Position numbers and translations under genes: made by a program
The notes under the pieces: model-generated
What the model was told of the DNA's origin: nothing
Seen by the model: the letters and a program-made list of their open reading frames with translations, nothing else
Database searches by the model: none
Shown here: positions 8,404 through 16,393 of the stretch, piece by piece
Layout: every line of letters begins with the position of its first letter
Position numbering within the stretch: the first letter of the stretch is position 1
Source: an uncultured Lachnospiraceae bacterium
Lineage (GTDB): Bacteria; Bacillota; Clostridia; Lachnospirales; Lachnospiraceae
Length of the DNA stretch: 64,000 nt
Direction of reading: 5' to 3'
Assembly: GCA_910579935.1 (NCBI GenBank)
Contig: CAJTVQ010000013.1
Location: forward strand, 19,749 to 83,748

Positions 8404-9762
8404 ATGGCAAATGAAAAGAGTGTCAGCGGAATGTTCCATCTGACAAAATCGAACATAGTGGATCAGGAGAAACTGGCGGATTATAAGATTGATGCGATTG
8501 TAAACGCGGCGAAACCCACACTTATGGGCAGTGAAAATGAAAAAAGCGTTGATTATGCAGTTCATGCCGCAGTGAACGCAGCGCTGCCGAACGGGGAGAA
8601 ATTCAAAGATAAGATTTGTGAGTATCTCAATACAAAAAAAATTGATAATATGATACGTTGTGAGCGGGGCAGGGCTGTCTGTACGCCCGGCTATGGATTA
8701 TGCGAATATATCATCCATGTAGTAGGAATATGTAATGACGGGGAAGGGCGATGGATAGACGAATGTTCCAGTTCAAGGATTCAGATACTGGAATCCTGTT
8801 ATTATGAAATCGTAGAAAGAATAAAGGAAAGACCGGATATAAAGAATGTGGCGATTCCCATTATAGGAGCGGGAGAATATAAGGTTTCTTTTGAGGTCGC
8901 AGTGAGGGTTGCCATTGCAAGCATTGGAAATGCATTGGTGGAATGGAAAAGTAAAGATTCCGAATTGTTTGAAACAGCAGGACTTGAAAATATATACTTA
9001 TATATATACCATGATGAAGAATGGGTTCGGGATAAAAATTTTGAAACAGCGGTAAAAATATGGAAAGAATATGAAAGAACTTTTAAACTGAATAAGAAAG
9101 TAGTATTTCAGTCATCTGCAAGAGCCCATCTGCGTTACTTACTGGAAATTTCAAGATATGATAACGAGCGGGGATATTTTGCCATTGCGAAGTCTGTACG
9201 TCTGCTTCTGATGGCAATCAGAACGTTATTTCTGCCCGTTATGCTCCTGAAGGATTTGTTTGGCAGAAAAAACTGGGAAAATCGAAGGAGAACGGTGGAA
9301 TGGACGGCATTGGTTAAAATGCTCATTCCTTTTGTGTGTTTTTGGATATGGAATAACATAAATAAAACGGGCGGAATCGGCAACTGGTTTAAATACATAA
9401 TTCCTATTTTGCTGATCTATAACATGTGGGATACGATTAGTTATCTTTTGTGTCTGATCGTGTTGACGGATATACAGAGACCATCTGCCAATATCGTGCG
9501 TTCCATGTTAATGTTGGTAATAAATTATGTGGAAGTTATTTTTGAGGCTGCTTTTCTGTATTGTTTGGCCAGCGGAGGAAAGGTTACATTTTATGCGGCG
9601 TCCTTATTGGGCATTTTTGGTGAGGAGGTAAAAGGACTTTCCGTATATGGTGCAGTGGATGAAAGTTTTAAATATATCAATATGGCAATCCGGTTTTTCT
9701 TTGTATCCCTTGTATTCGGGTATCTGGCGAATCATATGAAACAAAGGAAATTCATAAGCTGA
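8404..9762 (+). CDS. Macro-domain (ADP-ribose-binding-like) protein fused to four membrane helices
   Basis: This 452-residue protein has an N-terminal macro domain (about 10-205): DAIVNAAKPTL at 30-40, ERGRAVCTPGYGLCEYIIHV at 87-106 and IPIIGAGEYK at 151-160 match the macro consensus (DAIVNAAN, GxA..T.gy.l...IIH.V, IPxI.tG). A linker (205-295) leads to hydrophobic segments at about 302-320, 330-355, 365-390 and 424-443. The last pair, with the intervening FYAASLLGIFGEE and the basic end NHMKQRKF, loosely resembles a two-helix ion-channel pore module, but no TxGYG-type filter is present. A membrane effector sensing an ADP-ribose-like nucleotide is an inference. SD AAAGGGGA lies 5 bases upstream of the ATG. 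It carries no flagellar or sugar-enzyme motif, so it may be unrelated to its neighbours. Confidence 0.8.
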   Translation: MANEKSVSGMFHLTKSNIVDQEKLADYKIDAIVNAAKPTLMGSENEKSVDYAVHAAVNAALPNGEKFKDKICEYLNTKKIDNMIRCERGRAVCTPGYGLCEYIIHVVGICNDGEGRWIDECSSSRIQILESCYYEIVERIKERPDIKNVAIPIIGAGEYKVSFEVAVRVAIASIGNALVEWKSKDSELFETAGLENIYLYIYHDEEWVRDKNFETAVKIWKEYERTFKLNKKVVFQSSARAHLRYLLEISRYDNERGYFAIAKSVRLLLMAIRTLFLPVMLLKDLFGRKNWENRRRTVEWTALVKMLIPFVCFWIWNNINKTGGIGNWFKYIIPILLIYNMWDTISYLLCLIVLTDIQRPSANIVRSMLMLVINYVEVIFEAAFLYCLASGGKVTFYAASLLGIFGEEVKGLSVYGAVDESFKYINMAIRFFFVSLVFGYLANHMKQRKFIS

Positions 9763-9782
9763 AGCGAAAAAATATAAGAACG

Positions 9783-9980
9783 TGGCAGTTCGGTCAGATG
9801 GTTTGGTAGTGACAGGCAGCGCTCCGGGCATAGGGATTTCGCGGCGGCAGGTTCCGGCTGCGGGCTGCTTAGAAAAATCCGCCGAAATAAGTACATGGAA
9901 AACGGGGAAAAACCAAACCGCCAAAGCACCCCGACAGGGGCGTCCTCTATCAATACCAAACAATCTGACTGAACCGTTAC
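9783..9980. repeat. Palindromic MITE-like repeat, copy A (chimeric arms)
   Basis: This is about 198 bp with inverted ends: CAGTTCGGTCAGATGGTTTG near 9787 answers the inverse of CAAACAATCTGACTGAACCG at 9957-9976. The left arm (CGCGGCGGCAGGTTCCGGCT) matches copy B at 34548 and the right arm (CATGGAAAACGGGG...CAAAGCACCCCGACAGG) matches copy C at 35061, so it is a hybrid of the two arm types. The shared centre is CTTAGAAAAATCCGCCG. It lies between the macro gene and the promoter of the second flagellin. Short open frames inside it are not considered genes. Confidence 0.75.
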
Positions 9981-10020
9981 ATAAGACCGGATGAGCGGTA
10001 ACGGAATTTGCCATTATTGC

Positions 10021-10049
10021 TTGACAAAGTAATACAAATAAACGATAAT
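10021..10049 (+). promoter_or_regulatory. Sigma-A-type promoter of the proteolytic flagellin gene
   Basis: TTGACA (10021-10026) and GATAAT (10044-10049) are separated by 17 bases, about 70 bases before the start codon. A vegetative-type promoter is notable for a flagellin gene; no sigma-28 element is obvious. Confidence 0.6.
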
Positions 10050-10117
10050 TTATCTATACATAAGGAGAAAGTACCATTTATGAAACTGTAAACATGATAG
10101 GAACCGGAGGGCAGGGA

Positions 10118-11980
10118 ATGCTATCTGTTAAACACAATTTACTCGCAGGGAATGCGAGCAGGCAGTACGGTATTAATGAAGAAAAAGGTGCGAAAACGAC
10201 GGAGAAGTTATCGTCTGGCTACCGGATCAACCGGTCGGCTGATGATGCGGCGGGATTATCCATATCGGAAAAGATGCGTCGGCAGATTCGGGGATTATCC
10301 CAGGCATCAACGAATTCACAGGACGGCATCTCCATGGTGCAGACTGCGGAGGGTGCTTTAAATGAAGTCCATGATATGTTGCAGCGGGCAAATGAATTGG
10401 CGGTGAAAGCTGCAAATGGGATTTTCTCCGATTTGGAACGTGCCATGATAGATGATGAGGTGCAGCAGTTAAAATCGGCAATCGATGAATCCGGACGGAA
10501 TACGTCGTTTAACGGAATCCATCTTTTTCCGGAGAATGGAGCTTCTCCGAAGTCTGCGTCAAAAGCGGCAGCAGAAGTTTATCATTATGAGTTCACCCTG
10601 AATCTGACAGACGGAACAATGAAGGCCACAGGAGCTTCCCTGAGTGCGGCAGCGGCGCGCGCTGCCGGGAATGTCTCAACGGGAAGCGTATTAGCGGATA
10701 CGATTGCCAATGATTTAGTACCGAATGCCATAAAGCAGATTTTGGACAGCTTTCCTTCTTTAAAAGCTGATGTTGGGAGCAATACGATTGATATGTCTTT
10801 GGATGTGTCATATTTGGACGGACCTAATAATACATTGGCATATGCCCAATTTTCATATAGTACGAGCGGAAGACCGGTATCGATGCTGCTGAAAGTGGAT
10901 GTGGCTGATTTTGAGGATGCGGATGCAGCTGGAACGGGTGCAAGGGCGGAAGCATTGGAATCCACGATTGCCCATGAGTTAATGCATTCCGTTATGCAGT
11001 ATACGATGACAGACGGCATGAGCGGCAGGAACGGGGACAAGTTCCCGACCTGGTTCGTGGAAGGGACGGCCCAGCTTACAGGCGGCGGTTTTCCTACCGG
11101 ATGGAACTCGGCGTTAAAGAATTATGCTGCAAATCTGACGGGAGATACAGATACTACACAGGATGCGAATATTAAAAATTATCTTCAGGGTTATACCGTA
11201 GACGGCAGACCTTATGGACATGGTTATCTGGCAGCCGCATATGCGGGCTATCTTGCAAATGGCGGAACGGGCCCCGTGACGGGAGCCGGTATTGCAGCCG
11301 GAATGGATAAAATATTTGCGGATATTATTGCGGGGAAGAGTTTCGCCCAGGCGCTTTCTGATAATACGGGATATACGGAAAACGGCCTGAAGCAGTTATT
11401 TACAAGCGGAAATCAAAATCTGGTGGAATTTGTAAGGAAGCTTTCGGTGGCAGCAGGAAACGGCGCCGGCTCCGTGATTTCCCCGTCACTGGCGGACGGA
11501 GGGACGAATATCATCGGAACAGGGGCTTCTACCCAGCCGTTTCGCATTGATCCGAATGCAGTCAACGTTAATTTGGACAAGGGCGGTGCGAGGGTATCTC
11601 TGCAGGTTGGCGGAGAAAACGGAGAATGCCTGGAGTTTCAGCTTTACCAGATGAGTGCAGAGGCTCTTGGCCTGGGGGATACGAATACAAAAACGCAGGC
11701 CGCATCAGGAGAGGCCATTGATGCGATCAAGGAAGCGATCGGCTATGTAGGCGGTGTACGGAGCGCTTACGGCTCGATACAGAACCGGCTTGAGCATACG
11801 ATTTCCAATTTGGACAATATTACAGAGAATACAACCGCAGCGGAATCAAGAATTCGGGATACGGATATGGCGGATGAAATGGTGCGCTATTCCAATTATC
11901 AGATCATATTGCAGGCGGGTCAGTCTATGATGGCGCAGGCAAACCGGCAGACCGAACTGGTACTGGGACTGCTGCAATAA
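10118..11980 (+). CDS. Flagellinolysin-type flagellin: filament protein with an inserted zinc metallopeptidase domain
   Basis: This 620-residue protein is flagellin at both ends: residues 1-140 carry LSSGYRINRSADDAAGLSIS, MVQTAEGALNEVHDMLQR and FNGIHLF, and about 495-620 carry NRLEHTISNLDNITENTTAA and a C-terminal QANRQTELVLGLLQ. Residues about 145-490 are an insert with the gluzincin signature H286-E-L-M-H290 (in STIAHELMHSVMQY), followed 25 residues later by E315 in WFVEGTAQL as likely third zinc ligand. This arrangement is that of flagellinolysins, flagellins whose hypervariable region is a metallopeptidase displayed along the filament. ATG 10118 (MLSVKHNLLAGNAS) is preferred to an upstream in-frame start because GGAGG is 7 bases before it and flagellins begin this way. 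Substrate specificity is unknown. Confidence 0.93.
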   Translation: MLSVKHNLLAGNASRQYGINEEKGAKTTEKLSSGYRINRSADDAAGLSISEKMRRQIRGLSQASTNSQDGISMVQTAEGALNEVHDMLQRANELAVKAANGIFSDLERAMIDDEVQQLKSAIDESGRNTSFNGIHLFPENGASPKSASKAAAEVYHYEFTLNLTDGTMKATGASLSAAAARAAGNVSTGSVLADTIANDLVPNAIKQILDSFPSLKADVGSNTIDMSLDVSYLDGPNNTLAYAQFSYSTSGRPVSMLLKVDVADFEDADAAGTGARAEALESTIAHELMHSVMQYTMTDGMSGRNGDKFPTWFVEGTAQLTGGGFPTGWNSALKNYAANLTGDTDTTQDANIKNYLQGYTVDGRPYGHGYLAAAYAGYLANGGTGPVTGAGIAAGMDKIFADIIAGKSFAQALSDNTGYTENGLKQLFTSGNQNLVEFVRKLSVAAGNGAGSVISPSLADGGTNIIGTGASTQPFRIDPNAVNVNLDKGGARVSLQVGGENGECLEFQLYQMSAEALGLGDTNTKTQAASGEAIDAIKEAIGYVGGVRSAYGSIQNRLEHTISNLDNITENTTAAESRIRDTDMADEMVRYSNYQIILQAGQSMMAQANRQTELVLGLLQ

Positions 11981-12074
11981 CCGGGTATCATCGGAACAGG
12001 CCTGATAAACAGAACAAGTAAATGTAACAGGGATAACAGCAATGGATTGGAACAAGTAAAAGGAGCAGGACAGG

Positions 12075-12452
12075 ATGGGTGTACTGGTAAAAATAACCTG
12101 CGGGTCATGTGGTGCAGATTGGCAGCTGAGTATTGGCAGCGGGATGATGCATGGAAATCTGGAGACGATTGCCGATTTGTATCCAAAAGAAATGAAACAG
12201 GAAATCCTGTCTTGTGCAGGGCAGGAGGAATTTCCGGTCTATCATTTCGGATACCGGCTGGCGGTCTGCAGCCAATGCGGAGAAGCGGTAAGTGTTCCCG
12301 TATTAACGTTGGAAAAAGACGGTAAGGAGTATATCGGGACATGCGGACAGTGCGGAAGAGAGACAGAAATGATGAAGAAAACGGAGGAAATGCCTTGTCC
12401 GGTTTGCCACAAAGCATCTCTTAGGGCGGAAGAAACAGGGCTTTGGGATTAA
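12075..12452 (+). CDS. Small four-CxxC zinc-ribbon protein
   Basis: This 125-residue protein has four metal-binding knuckles: CGSCG near residue 9, CSQCG near 66, CGQCG near 91 and CPVC near 107. They probably form two zinc ribbons separated by an acidic segment (LYPKEMKQEILSCAGQEEFP). There is no signal peptide. AAAGGAG lies about 10 bases upstream of the ATG, 94 bases after the metalloprotease-flagellin stop, with no terminator between, so co-transcription is likely. I do not recognise a named family. A role in zinc handling or regulation tied to the proteolytic flagellin is speculation from position. The stop codon lies inside a strong hairpin. Confidence 0.65.
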   Translation: MGVLVKITCGSCGADWQLSIGSGMMHGNLETIADLYPKEMKQEILSCAGQEEFPVYHFGYRLAVCSQCGEAVSVPVLTLEKDGKEYIGTCGQCGRETEMMKKTEEMPCPVCHKASLRAEETGLWD

Positions 12453-12472
12453 AGAGAAATCCCAAAGCCCTG
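12436..12472 (+). terminator. Hairpin at the 3' end of the flagellinolysin/zinc-ribbon unit
   Basis: CAGGGCTTTGGGATT (12436-12450) is the exact inverse complement of AATCCCAAAGCCCTG (12458-12472): a perfect 15-bp stem with a 7-base loop. It overlaps the zinc-ribbon stop codon. No clear T-run follows, so it may act mainly as a 3' end stabiliser. Confidence 0.6.
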
Positions 12473-12533
12473 AATGCTTCTTCAGAGTCGGCATCATCTA
12501 ATAAGAAATCTAATAAGAAATTTCCAATATAGT

Positions 12534-12562
12534 TTGAAAAATATCGAAATTAATGGTAAAGT
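12534..12562 (+). promoter_or_regulatory. Candidate promoter of the surface-glycan operon
   Basis: TTGAAA (12534-12539) and TAAAGT (12557-12562) are 17 bases apart. Further -10-like boxes TATAGA (12565-12570) and TATAAT (12572-12577) lie just downstream. The first gene starts at 12606. Confidence 0.45.
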
Positions 12563-12605
12563 GGTATAGAATATAATTTTTGACAGGTAAAGAGGTTTTT
12601 CTTTT

Positions 12606-14099
12606 ATGAGTGATAAAAGAATGAAGTTCTTAAATACGCATGTGGACAATCTGACGATGGAAGAGGCGGTGGAGGAGGCAAAACAGCTGATCCTGAAGAG
12701 GAAGAATAGTTATGTAGTGACTCCGAATGTGGATCATATTGTCAAGATTGAGCATGACCCGTTGTTTCGGGAAATATATGAAGGGGCGGATTTGGTGTTG
12801 ACCGACGGAAAGCCTCTTATTTGGATGTCCAGACTTATGGGGATGCCGATCAAGGAGAAGATATCCGGTTCGGATTATTTCCCGGAAGTCTGTAAGATGG
12901 CGGCAAAGGAAGGATTTTCCGTTTTTCTGCTGGGGGCGGCTGAAGGTGTGGCAAAGAAGGCGGCCATTAACCTGATGAAAAAATATAAGAATCTGAAAAT
13001 TGCGGGAGTTTATTCTCCCAGCTATACGTTTGAGACCAATGCGGAGGAGATTGCAAATATCATCCGGAAAATAAACCGGACTAAACCGGATATCCTCTGT
13101 ATCGGGCTGGGAGCGCCGAAGCAGGAAAAGTTTTACTATAAATACAGGGATCTGCTGCATGTGCCGCTGACGCTCCATATCGGCGCAACGATAGATTTTG
13201 AGGCAGGAGTGGTCAAGCGGGCGCCCAAATGGGTAAGTAATGTGGGCCTGGAGTGGTTTTACCGGCTGATGAAGGAACCGAGGAGACTTTACCGGCGTTA
13301 TCTGCTGGACGATGTGGAGATCGTTCCTATTTTCTTCAAGTACAGGAACCGGATGAGGATCGTGGAGCCGAAATGCTGCAATATCCTCGGCGTGGATATT
13401 GCCGTTACGAATATGAGGTCGGTGATACATTTCCTGACAAAAGAACTGGAAAAACTGAGGGGGGAATATGTCTGCGTATCCAATGTGCATACTACAGTCA
13501 TGGCCTATAACGATCCTTCCTACCGTGTGGTGCAGAACAGTGCGGCGATCGCGGTGCCGGACGGGAAGCCGCTGTCGCTGATATGCCGGCTGAGAGGCTA
13601 CCGTGCGGCCCAGCGGGTGGCAGGGCCGGATCTGATGCCGGAAATACTGCGGCTGTCGGAAGAGAAAGGATACCGTCATTATTTTTACGGCAGTACGGAG
13701 CAGACGCTGGAATCACTGGAAAGGAATCTTCGGAAGAACTATCCGAGGCTGAATATCGCGGGGGTCTGTTCACCGCCTTTCCGCAAACTGACGGAAGAAG
13801 AAGATATTGAAACGATAAAGATGATCAATGACTCGAAGCCGGATTTCCTTTGGGTAGGTCTGGGCGCGCCCAAGCAGGAGCGGTGGATGTATGAGCACCG
13901 CGGGAAGATCAACGCAGTGATGTTGGGCGTGGGAGCGGCGTTTGATTTTCATGCAGGAACGGCTAAGCGTGCGCCGAAGTGGATGCAGGAATTTTATTTG
14001 GAATGGCTCTACCGTCTGATACAGGACCCCAAGCGGCTTTTGGGAAGGTATGTGCGTTCCAATGCACAGTTCATATGGCTGATCCTGACAGGGCACTGA
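12606..14099 (+). CDS. Tandem WecB/TagA/CpsF family (GT26) glycosyltransferase, two domains fused
   Basis: Enzymes of this family move N-acetylmannosamine(uronate) or a related sugar onto lipid-linked acceptors at the cytoplasmic membrane face, and are normally about 240 residues. This protein has 497 and contains two full copies. Domain 1 (about 6-245) has VVTPNVDHIV (T39), LTDGKPL (D67), LGAPKQE (168-174) and DFEAGVVKRAPKWV. Domain 2 (about 258-497) has CVSNVHTTVMA (S292 replacing Thr), VPDGKPL (D319), LGAPKQE (419-425) and DFHAGTAKRAPKWM. Both keep the Asp used as catalytic base in TagA; the family Thr is Ser in domain 2, so specificities may differ. The basic membrane-binding tail follows each copy (RRLYRRYL, KRLLGRYVRS). 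It is first in a plus-strand run of glycan genes. Confidence 0.9.
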   Translation: MSDKRMKFLNTHVDNLTMEEAVEEAKQLILKRKNSYVVTPNVDHIVKIEHDPLFREIYEGADLVLTDGKPLIWMSRLMGMPIKEKISGSDYFPEVCKMAAKEGFSVFLLGAAEGVAKKAAINLMKKYKNLKIAGVYSPSYTFETNAEEIANIIRKINRTKPDILCIGLGAPKQEKFYYKYRDLLHVPLTLHIGATIDFEAGVVKRAPKWVSNVGLEWFYRLMKEPRRLYRRYLLDDVEIVPIFFKYRNRMRIVEPKCCNILGVDIAVTNMRSVIHFLTKELEKLRGEYVCVSNVHTTVMAYNDPSYRVVQNSAAIAVPDGKPLSLICRLRGYRAAQRVAGPDLMPEILRLSEEKGYRHYFYGSTEQTLESLERNLRKNYPRLNIAGVCSPPFRKLTEEEDIETIKMINDSKPDFLWVGLGAPKQERWMYEHRGKINAVMLGVGAAFDFHAGTAKRAPKWMQEFYLEWLYRLIQDPKRLLGRYVRSNAQFIWLILTGH

Positions 14100-14179
14100 G
14101 GTACGGGCAGCCGGCGCGGCGGACGGAGTGAAAAAGTTTTTATAAATTAAAAAGGTAAGATAAGGACAGAGGAAGAAAG

Positions 14180-15133
14180 ATGACAAAAAAAGTATTGATA
14201 ACCGGTATCACAGGGATGGTCGGACAGCATTTTGCGCAGAGTTTCCGGGCGGACGGATATGAAGTATGGGGCATCGCCCGTGTTTCGGCGGCAAGCAGGA
14301 ACGAGGCAATACAGGACCCTTCGGTCATCCGGTGCGATATACTGGAGCGGGATGCCCTGATGCGCCATGTGATGGGGCTGGAACCCGATCTTATCATCCA
14401 TATGGCGGCGCAGGCTTTTAACGGCGCATCATGGGACTATGAATATACGACGCATATGACCAATTACCAGGGAACGCTGAATGTGCTTTATTGTGCAAGG
14501 GAACTGAAGGAAAAGAAAGATGTAAAAGTGCTGCTGGCATGTTCCAGTGCGGAATATGGTGATATTACGCCGCAGGACTGTCCGCTTAAAGAAGACCGTC
14601 TGCTGAAACCCCATACACCTTATGGCGTATCCAAAGCGGGGGTGGAAATGCTGGGCTATCAGTATTTTGCCAATTACGGGCTGAAAGTATATCTGCCCCG
14701 TATGTTTATCCATGTGGGAACAGGCCATCCGCCGGCGACGGCTATCCAGAACTTTGCAAGACAGCTGGCGCTGATCAGGGCCGGAAAGATGGCACCGGAA
14801 ATTCATGTAGGAAATCTGGAAAGCGCCAGGGATTTCATCGATGTGCGTGACGGTGTTGCGGCCATGCGGCTTTTACTGGAAAAGGGCAATCCCGGTGAAC
14901 CGGTGAATATCTGTACAGGAAAAGCGTATAAAATATCGGAGATTCTGGACATGCTGGTAGAAATATCGGAAACGGATGCCAAAGTCATCACCGATCCGGA
15001 TTTAATGCGTGCGGCGGATGAGCCGCTGCTTTTGGGTGATGACAGCAGGATAAAAGCGCTTGGGTTTGAACAGAAGTATCAGATGCGGGATACCCTGACG
15101 GATGTGTTTAACGACTGGATGGGAAGAATCTGA
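14180..15133 (+). CDS. NAD(P)-dependent sugar-nucleotide epimerase/dehydratase (GDP-mannose 4,6-dehydratase-like)
   Basis: This is a 317-residue extended SDR enzyme. The N-terminal VLITGITGMVGQHF is the GxxGxxG cofactor loop. SSAEYG and YGVSKAGVEML give the catalytic Ser and Tyr-x-x-x-Lys. FIHVGTGHPPATAIQNFARQ and SARDFIDVRDGVAAMRLLLE match the GDP-mannose dehydratase/RMD branch more than UDP-sugar epimerases. It probably makes a 6-deoxy sugar nucleotide for the linked transferases; the exact reaction cannot be fixed from sequence. SD AGAGGAAG lies about 5 bases upstream. The next gene starts 24 bases after its stop. Confidence 0.85.
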   Translation: MTKKVLITGITGMVGQHFAQSFRADGYEVWGIARVSAASRNEAIQDPSVIRCDILERDALMRHVMGLEPDLIIHMAAQAFNGASWDYEYTTHMTNYQGTLNVLYCARELKEKKDVKVLLACSSAEYGDITPQDCPLKEDRLLKPHTPYGVSKAGVEMLGYQYFANYGLKVYLPRMFIHVGTGHPPATAIQNFARQLALIRAGKMAPEIHVGNLESARDFIDVRDGVAAMRLLLEKGNPGEPVNICTGKAYKISEILDMLVEISETDAKVITDPDLMRAADEPLLLGDDSRIKALGFEQKYQMRDTLTDVFNDWMGRI

Positions 15134-15157
15134 TGCAGGGACGGAATGGAGTAGGAA

Positions 15158-15898
15158 ATGCGGGAAAAATTTAAGAATCTTTCAATCATCCTGCCTGCCA
15201 TGGATGAAACTTATTCGCTGAGACAGACAGCGGATACGATCATGTCTACCTGCAGGAGGGAGGATCTGGCGGAGATCATCATTGTGGTGTGTGACCGGAG
15301 TACGCCGGAATGCGTCAGAACGGCAGAGGAAATCAGGGCAAAGTACAGTCAGTCCATACCTGTTTTCATACATCATCAGAAGAAGCCGTTTGTGGGCGGC
15401 GCGGTACAGGAAGGGATCGAAATGGCATCCGGTTCCCATGTAGTGCTGATGAGCTCGGATTTGGAAACGGATCCGAATCTGATACAGGAATTCATCCGGC
15501 TGGAGAAGAAAAATCCGGAAAAGATCGTTACGGCCACCAGATGGAAAAAGGGCGGCGGATTCAAAGGCTATAATAAAGTGAAGCTGGTGGCAAACTGCAT
15601 TTTCCAGCGGCTGATCGCCATACTGTTTCTGGTAAATCTTTCGGATATCACATATGCCTACCGCATTTTTCCGAAAGAACTGATGCTGTCGATCCGTTGG
15701 GAAGAACTCAAACATCCCTTTTTTCTGGAAACGGCGCTCAAACCGATTCGCCTGGGCGTGAAATTTATTGAGATTCCCGTAAAGTGGACGGCCAGGACGG
15801 AGGGCGTGTCGCAGAATTCTTTCTGGGCCAATTTTAAGTATTTTAAAACGGCATGGCATGTACGCTTTATGAAAAAAGAGGATATACGGAACCGGTGA
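15158..15898 (+). CDS. Family 2 glycosyltransferase (DPM1/GtrB-like, soluble)
   Basis: This is a 246-residue GT-A enzyme with LSIILPAMDETYSLRQTADT at the start, IIIVVCDRSTPECV as nucleotide loop and LMSSDLETDPNLI in place of DxD. Then comes RWKKGGGFKGYNKVKLVANC and ITYAYRIFPKELM, the acceptor region of dolichol-phosphate mannose synthase-like enzymes. There are no C-terminal membrane helices. Typical products are polyprenyl-phosphate sugars used by GT-C transferases. The GtrA-like gene that follows immediately fits a GtrA/GtrB pair that makes and flips such a lipid sugar. Confidence 0.85.
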   Translation: MREKFKNLSIILPAMDETYSLRQTADTIMSTCRREDLAEIIIVVCDRSTPECVRTAEEIRAKYSQSIPVFIHHQKKPFVGGAVQEGIEMASGSHVVLMSSDLETDPNLIQEFIRLEKKNPEKIVTATRWKKGGGFKGYNKVKLVANCIFQRLIAILFLVNLSDITYAYRIFPKELMLSIRWEELKHPFFLETALKPIRLGVKFIEIPVKWTARTEGVSQNSFWANFKYFKTAWHVRFMKKEDIRNR

Positions 15899-15931
15899 AT
15901 GGGGTCCGCTTTGCAGACAATGGAGGAGAAC

Positions 15932-16393
15932 ATGAAGAAATGGCTGGAAGAAATGCTGCACTTCGGGATCATCGGAGTGTTTAATACTTTGCTGGGGCTG
16001 GTCCTTAATCTGGTATTTTATAACATACTGCACTGGAATTTCTGGGTGGCAACCGGCGCTTCTTATACCATCGGCAGCATTTTTTCTTATTTTGCGAATA
16101 AAAAGCTGACGTTTAAGGTGGAAGAGAGCAGCTGGCAGTCCGTGCTGCGCTTTGCCTGCAACATTCTCGTATGTTATCTTTTGGCGTACGGAATCGCAAA
16201 ACCGACGGTGGCGAAAGTGATGGCAGGATATGCGCCGGCTCTTTCGGAGAAGACGGGCATAGAAGCCAAAGTGATAGTGGAAAATGTGGCAATGCTGTTT
16301 GGGATGGGGCTGTTTATCGTATTTAATTTTTTGGGACAGAAATTCTTTGTATTTACAAAAAAAGAGAAAGAGGCTGCAGATGGAGCACGTTAA
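15932..16393 (+). CDS. GtrA family membrane protein
   Basis: This is a 153-residue protein with four hydrophobic helices: FGIIGVFNTLLGLVLNLVFY, WVATGASYTIGSIFSYFANK, FACNILVCYLLAYGIA and MLFGMGLFIVFNFLGQKFFV. The motif SYFANKKLTF and the FxxQKFFVF end are signatures of GtrA, proposed to flip polyprenyl-phosphate-linked sugars. ATG 15932 is chosen because GGAGGAGA lies just upstream, rather than an earlier start contiguous with the preceding stop. Its end overlaps the FAD enzyme by 14 bases, showing tight coupling. Confidence 0.88.
   Translation: MKKWLEEMLHFGIIGVFNTLLGLVLNLVFYNILHWNFWVATGASYTIGSIFSYFANKKLTFKVEESSWQSVLRFACNILVCYLLAYGIAKPTVAKVMAGYAPALSEKTGIEAKVIVENVAMLFGMGLFIVFNFLGQKFFVFTKKEKEAADGAR

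Noticed and set aside
9604..10014. Short open frames inside the repeats at 9.8, 34.6 and 35.2 kb, with peptides such as GALPVTPKQSD
   Set aside because: The recurring peptides simply reflect the repeated DNA; frames differ between copies and lack ribosome-binding sites.
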